A stretch of DNA of 64,000 bases from NCBI RefSeq assembly GCF_900156885.1, contig NZ_FTOY01000010.1:496001-560000 (forward strand). The letters are read 5' to 3'. Source of the stretch: Limosilactobacillus caccae. Lineage in GTDB: Bacteria > Bacillota > Bacilli > Lactobacillales > Lactobacillaceae. The translations under genes and the position numbers were made by a program. The notes beneath the pieces were generated by a model, which saw nothing but the letters and a program-made list of their open reading frames with translations, did no database searches and had not been told where the DNA came from. This document shows positions 61,901 to 64,000 of the stretch, piece after piece; position 1 is the stretch's first letter; every line of letters starts with the position of its first letter.

Positions 61901-64000
61901 AGAATGAAGTTCAGACTGTTACCCGGACGATTAACTACTTGGATGGCGTAACAAACGAGAAGATTCCAGCTAAGTTAATCAAGGATAACCCGGTAACGCA
62001 AACTGCTTCAATGCACCGTGGCGTGATCGTTGATGAAAAGGGTAACTTTGTTGCCTACGGGACGATGAACAATGACGGTACTTACACGGAAAATGATAAC
62101 TGGGTAATTGATGGCAACTGGGGTGCAGTTAAATCACCAGACTTGTCAGGTAATGGATACAAGGCACCACGCTTTGACGATCAGAGGCCTGCAGCGGTAG
62201 TTGCTGGTCAAGACGTAACTGCTGCCACAAAGGATACGGTGGTTAACGTTTACTACGACCACAACCATATTCCAGTAACGCCAGATAACCCACACGGTGT
62301 AAGTCCGGACGAACTTGTAAAGAACGTTAAGGAAACCGTTCATTATGTGGGTGCCGGTGACAAGACCCCTAAGGATAATGTTCAAAATGCTACTTGGACT
62401 CGTAACTTAACGAAGGACGCGGTTACTGGTAAACTAGTTCCAAACGGTGAGTATGATACTGATTGGACGCCAAGCAAGACGGACTACGCTGAAGTTAAGT
62501 CTCCGGTAGTTGAAGGTTACCACCCAGATCAGGAAACTGTTGGTGCAACTAAGGTTACTCAAGACGATATTAATGTTACTGTCAAGTACTCACCAAATGG
62601 TCAAGAAACTAAGGGTGAAAAGGACATTCCTGCAAGTCAAACGACTAAGTTTGTTGACGAAAATGGTAAGGAACTTGCCAAGTCAGTTGTTCAAAACGGC
62701 AACTTCCACTACTCAGGTGACACCTATGACAAGGTAACTAATCAGAAGATTAAAGACGGTTCATGGGACAAGGAAAGTATTAATTTTGACCCTGTTACTG
62801 CCAAGTTAATTCCTGGTTACGTTGCAATGTCAAAGACTGCTCCTGGTTTAACAGCAACTGTTGATAATCCAGATGTTAATAACGAGATTGTTTACAAGCC
62901 AGTTGGTAACATTGTACCGGTTGATGAACAAGGTAACCCAATTCCTGACCCAGCAAATCCTGGTAAGGATGTACCAAACACGCCTTACACCAACGATCAA
63001 ACTGATCCAACCAAGGTAGAACCTAACGAACCAACTCCTAAGATTACAGGTTGGCACTTACAAGATCCTAAGCAAGAGACGATCACGCCAGAGGACCCAA
63101 CCAAGGATACTAAAGTTGTTTACGTTAAGGATGCAATTCCTGCCACTGGTAAGGTTGTTTACATTGACGATACTACTGGTGAGACACTAAAGGCTGACGA
63201 CCTTAAGGGTAACGTTGGCGAGAAGATTGATTACACAACTGCTGACAAGATTGCTGAGTACAAAAACAAAGGCTACAAGCTCGTATCCAACAATTTCGAG
63301 GATGGTAAGGAAACTTACAAGGCAGATGGTAATAACTTTGCCGTTCACTTGGTACACACCGTTGTTCCAGTAACACCAGATACGCCACCAACAGATGTTC
63401 CAGAGACGCCAGATAGTAAGCGGTTAGTTGACCCAGCCAACTTAACTAAGGACGTAACCTTAACGGTAACTTACAAGAATTCAGACGACACTGAATTCAA
63501 GGGCGAAGCTCCAAGCAACGCAACACAAAAGGTAAGATTCACTGGTTCAACCTATGTTGACGCGGTTACTGGTCAATTAGCAAATGCTAAGCAAGACAAG
63601 GATGGCGCCTGGGTTGTTGATAAGAGCAATACCGCTACACCATCAATTAAGTGGACTCCAGAAAGTGGTTCGTTTGATAAGGTTATTTCACCAGCTGAAA
63701 CTGGTTACCACGTAACTAATGTTTCAAGTCACGCCGATGGTAATGATGTTGCAGCTATCAATGGGATTACGCAGAATAGTCAAAACATTGACGTTACTGT
63801 AACTTACGAATCAAATGGTCAAGAAGTTAAGAATGCTCGGGACCTTCCTGCAAGTCAAACGACTACGTTTGAGGATGAACAGGGTAATGAACTTGCTAAG
63901 CCAGTTGTCCAACACAGTAGCTTCCATTACAGTGGTGACACTTACGACAAGTTTACTGGTCAGAAGATTAAAGATGGTTCATGGGATGAAGAAAGCCACA
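58960..64000 (+). CDS. Giant YSIRK-signal adhesin 3 (beta-helix, G5, MucBP), 3' end beyond window
   Basis: The frame is open from ATG 58960 to the window end (1680 codons). It starts MLSNNNWEEQIKKYEPKKQRF with a YSIRK-type signal (KKLSIGVASVLLGFTF), close to those of the two upstream adhesins. After a Ser/Thr/Ala linker come a pectate-lyase-like beta-helix adhesive domain (about 180-650), a G5 domain (about 787-867; RIVQKGVDGLKRTTTTTYYTV...PYTGKETLD), a MucBP domain (about 868-977; AHVKYVDQNGKQLG) and repeated Mub-type modules in which PASQTTKFVDENGKELAKSV and PASQTTTFEDEQGNELAKPV recur 1.2 kb apart. A sortase motif is expected beyond position 64000. GGGGGACACAGGA precedes the start. Confidence 0.92.
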   Translation, partial: MLSNNNWEEQIKKYEPKKQRFTIKKLSIGVASVLLGFTFAAGTASADSTVNANASSSDTDAKQTDHNLTLNSANASTLKGATTENQSNSTSAASQATAGDVKTPTANDYEAAVSAAVAAQDESADTQTFNVKDNGRQAMPVRALASSKIDWSGVANSLGGFANQLLGNSTNQNAAKPTAAPTTPDYSQYRDVSSFNELQAAANNFSVRGVNVHGNINGFGDLNVNHNFTIHGVDGAVLNLGQNSALTNNAILTLDDVTVNGSVMGGTVNIRGEVNSNVNAGNAKTLTNDQLTAQIGNTWRGANTNNWKSANIFAQRVNVLQGATLNINRAITGDGIALTGGAAAFNYDGSTFGSTRPTNDLGTVNVGINGKLNINLKEAGNATRANEQGSSLDNASSAVRAVDNGHFITGDSAQVNIDAGHGRAINFGEPFGGNITVQPGSNPMTTWYNNRNVRRTQSDYQNVNNSVVLGDSTQMNIKSRDGILIGNRGNFTTGNHSVIHIDSKGNGAGLLGDAFSSVNVSPQSQLLLTSDGKDRSGMFAGGNFIGLGENGQFRVEHDAVFRYQLVNRHGSGNVYDDNMNIISINSNAQPEVYVGNNATFDGQSDYNDFYGEIFSFPLGNPHTVFQIDGAKYVNWEKNATVVGHQHAGNLYYSMGDGLIDATGQSYYIFKWNNNNLNDGNITFNDNTPANIKQSIQGFINSSDKWWSGITGLATQYSHSGNLSEWPGHVVSGSDIQGVDTVDHKTGTPANKYASGPSNKDTGFDPLNSQRLVLVATTIPAQKDKTTQEVDPYQVIIRKNDNLKPGEVRIVQKGVDGLKRTTTTTYYTVDPYTGKETLDTSKGNNGTVTTTTVLNTKKDEIIEVGPQIAHVKYVDQNGKQLGAIDDIKGMPLKTDAKGNVVFDQDGKAIASPITGYSTTNRIDGYKQNGYRLVSDDYTNTPNKVYDVKGVTKATLTAGQPVPAEGPTYVVTLTNAPIYSQGKNEVQTVTRTINYLDGVTNEKIPAKLIKDNPVTQTASMHRGVIVDEKGNFVAYGTMNNDGTYTENDNWVIDGNWGAVKSPDLSGNGYKAPRFDDQRPAAVVAGQDVTAATKDTVVNVYYDHNHIPVTPDNPHGVSPDELVKNVKETVHYVGAGDKTPKDNVQNATWTRNLTKDAVTGKLVPNGEYDTDWTPSKTDYAEVKSPVVEGYHPDQETVGATKVTQDDINVTVKYSPNGQETKGEKDIPASQTTKFVDENGKELAKSVVQNGNFHYSGDTYDKVTNQKIKDGSWDKESINFDPVTAKLIPGYVAMSKTAPGLTATVDNPDVNNEIVYKPVGNIVPVDEQGNPIPDPANPGKDVPNTPYTNDQTDPTKVEPNEPTPKITGWHLQDPKQETITPEDPTKDTKVVYVKDAIPATGKVVYIDDTTGETLKADDLKGNVGEKIDYTTADKIAEYKNKGYKLVSNNFEDGKETYKADGNNFAVHLVHTVVPVTPDTPPTDVPETPDSKRLVDPANLTKDVTLTVTYKNSDDTEFKGEAPSNATQKVRFTGSTYVDAVTGQLANAKQDKDGAWVVDKSNTATPSIKWTPESGSFDKVISPAETGYHVTNVSSHADGNDVAAINGITQNSQNIDVTVTYESNGQEVKNARDLPASQTTTFEDEQGNELAKPVVQHSSFHYSGDTYDKFTGQKIKDGSWDEESH

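Overview
The window looks like a chromosomal stretch of a host-associated, heterofermentative lactobacillus of the Limosilactobacillus type (reuteri/mucosae/oris group; species not resolvable by eye). The reasons are giant YSIRK-signal, LPQTG-anchored mucus-binding (Mub) surface proteins, a tandem GtfA/GtfB-like glycosyltransferase pair, strong AGGAGG ribosome binding sites and lactobacillus-type operon content. All calls come from reading the sequence and translations; no database search was run.

Layout. 1-2.7 kb: 3' end of pyrR, a class-I amidotransferase-type peptidase (C26) and an amino-acid permease. 2.8-8.5 kb: a small membrane protein, a GtfA/GtfB-like pair, and a protein with an MSCRAMM (SdrG/ClfA N2-N3-like) fold but no signal peptide or sortase motif. 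8.6-13.5 kb: an oligo-1,6-glucosidase with a sugar/H+ symporter, and a second paralogous symporter on the other strand. 13.6-20.3 kb: a minus-strand operon ppsA - beta-helix protein - tpiA paralogue - fba - histidine phosphatase, which reads as a gluconeogenic route in a bacterial group that usually lacks fructose-bisphosphate aldolase. 20.5-25.1 kb: carAB behind a PyrR attenuator, so the regulator (pyrR, position 1) and one target are both in the window. 25.2-30 kb: DUF975 membrane protein, LacI-type regulator, NADH oxidase with a possible Rex site, and an RlmCD/TrmA-type rRNA methyltransferase.

30.3-33.2 kb: a three-gene flavin operon: an FMN reductase, a fused FMN reductase-PAS protein and an ApbE flavin transferase. 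The fused protein ends in an acidic tail with four D-x-[ST]-T-G-A-S motifs, the type of site ApbE flavinylates. 33.2-35.6 kb: an Rpn-family PD-(D/E)XK nuclease gene with a strong internal ribosome binding site and start, followed by three stand-alone copies of that internal product and one decayed copy. This resembles a nuclease toxin with an intragenic antitoxin that has been duplicated into an array. These two loci are the most novel parts of the window.

36.1-64 kb: three consecutive giant surface adhesins with near-identical signal peptides (3036 aa, 3703 aa, and one running off the end). An IS3-family (IS150-like) element sits between the first two, inserted exactly into the loop of the first adhesin's terminator. 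The second adhesin has 18 short MucBP-like modules and a 17 x 14-residue Ser-rich repeat, a plausible substrate for the GtfA/GtfB-like pair.
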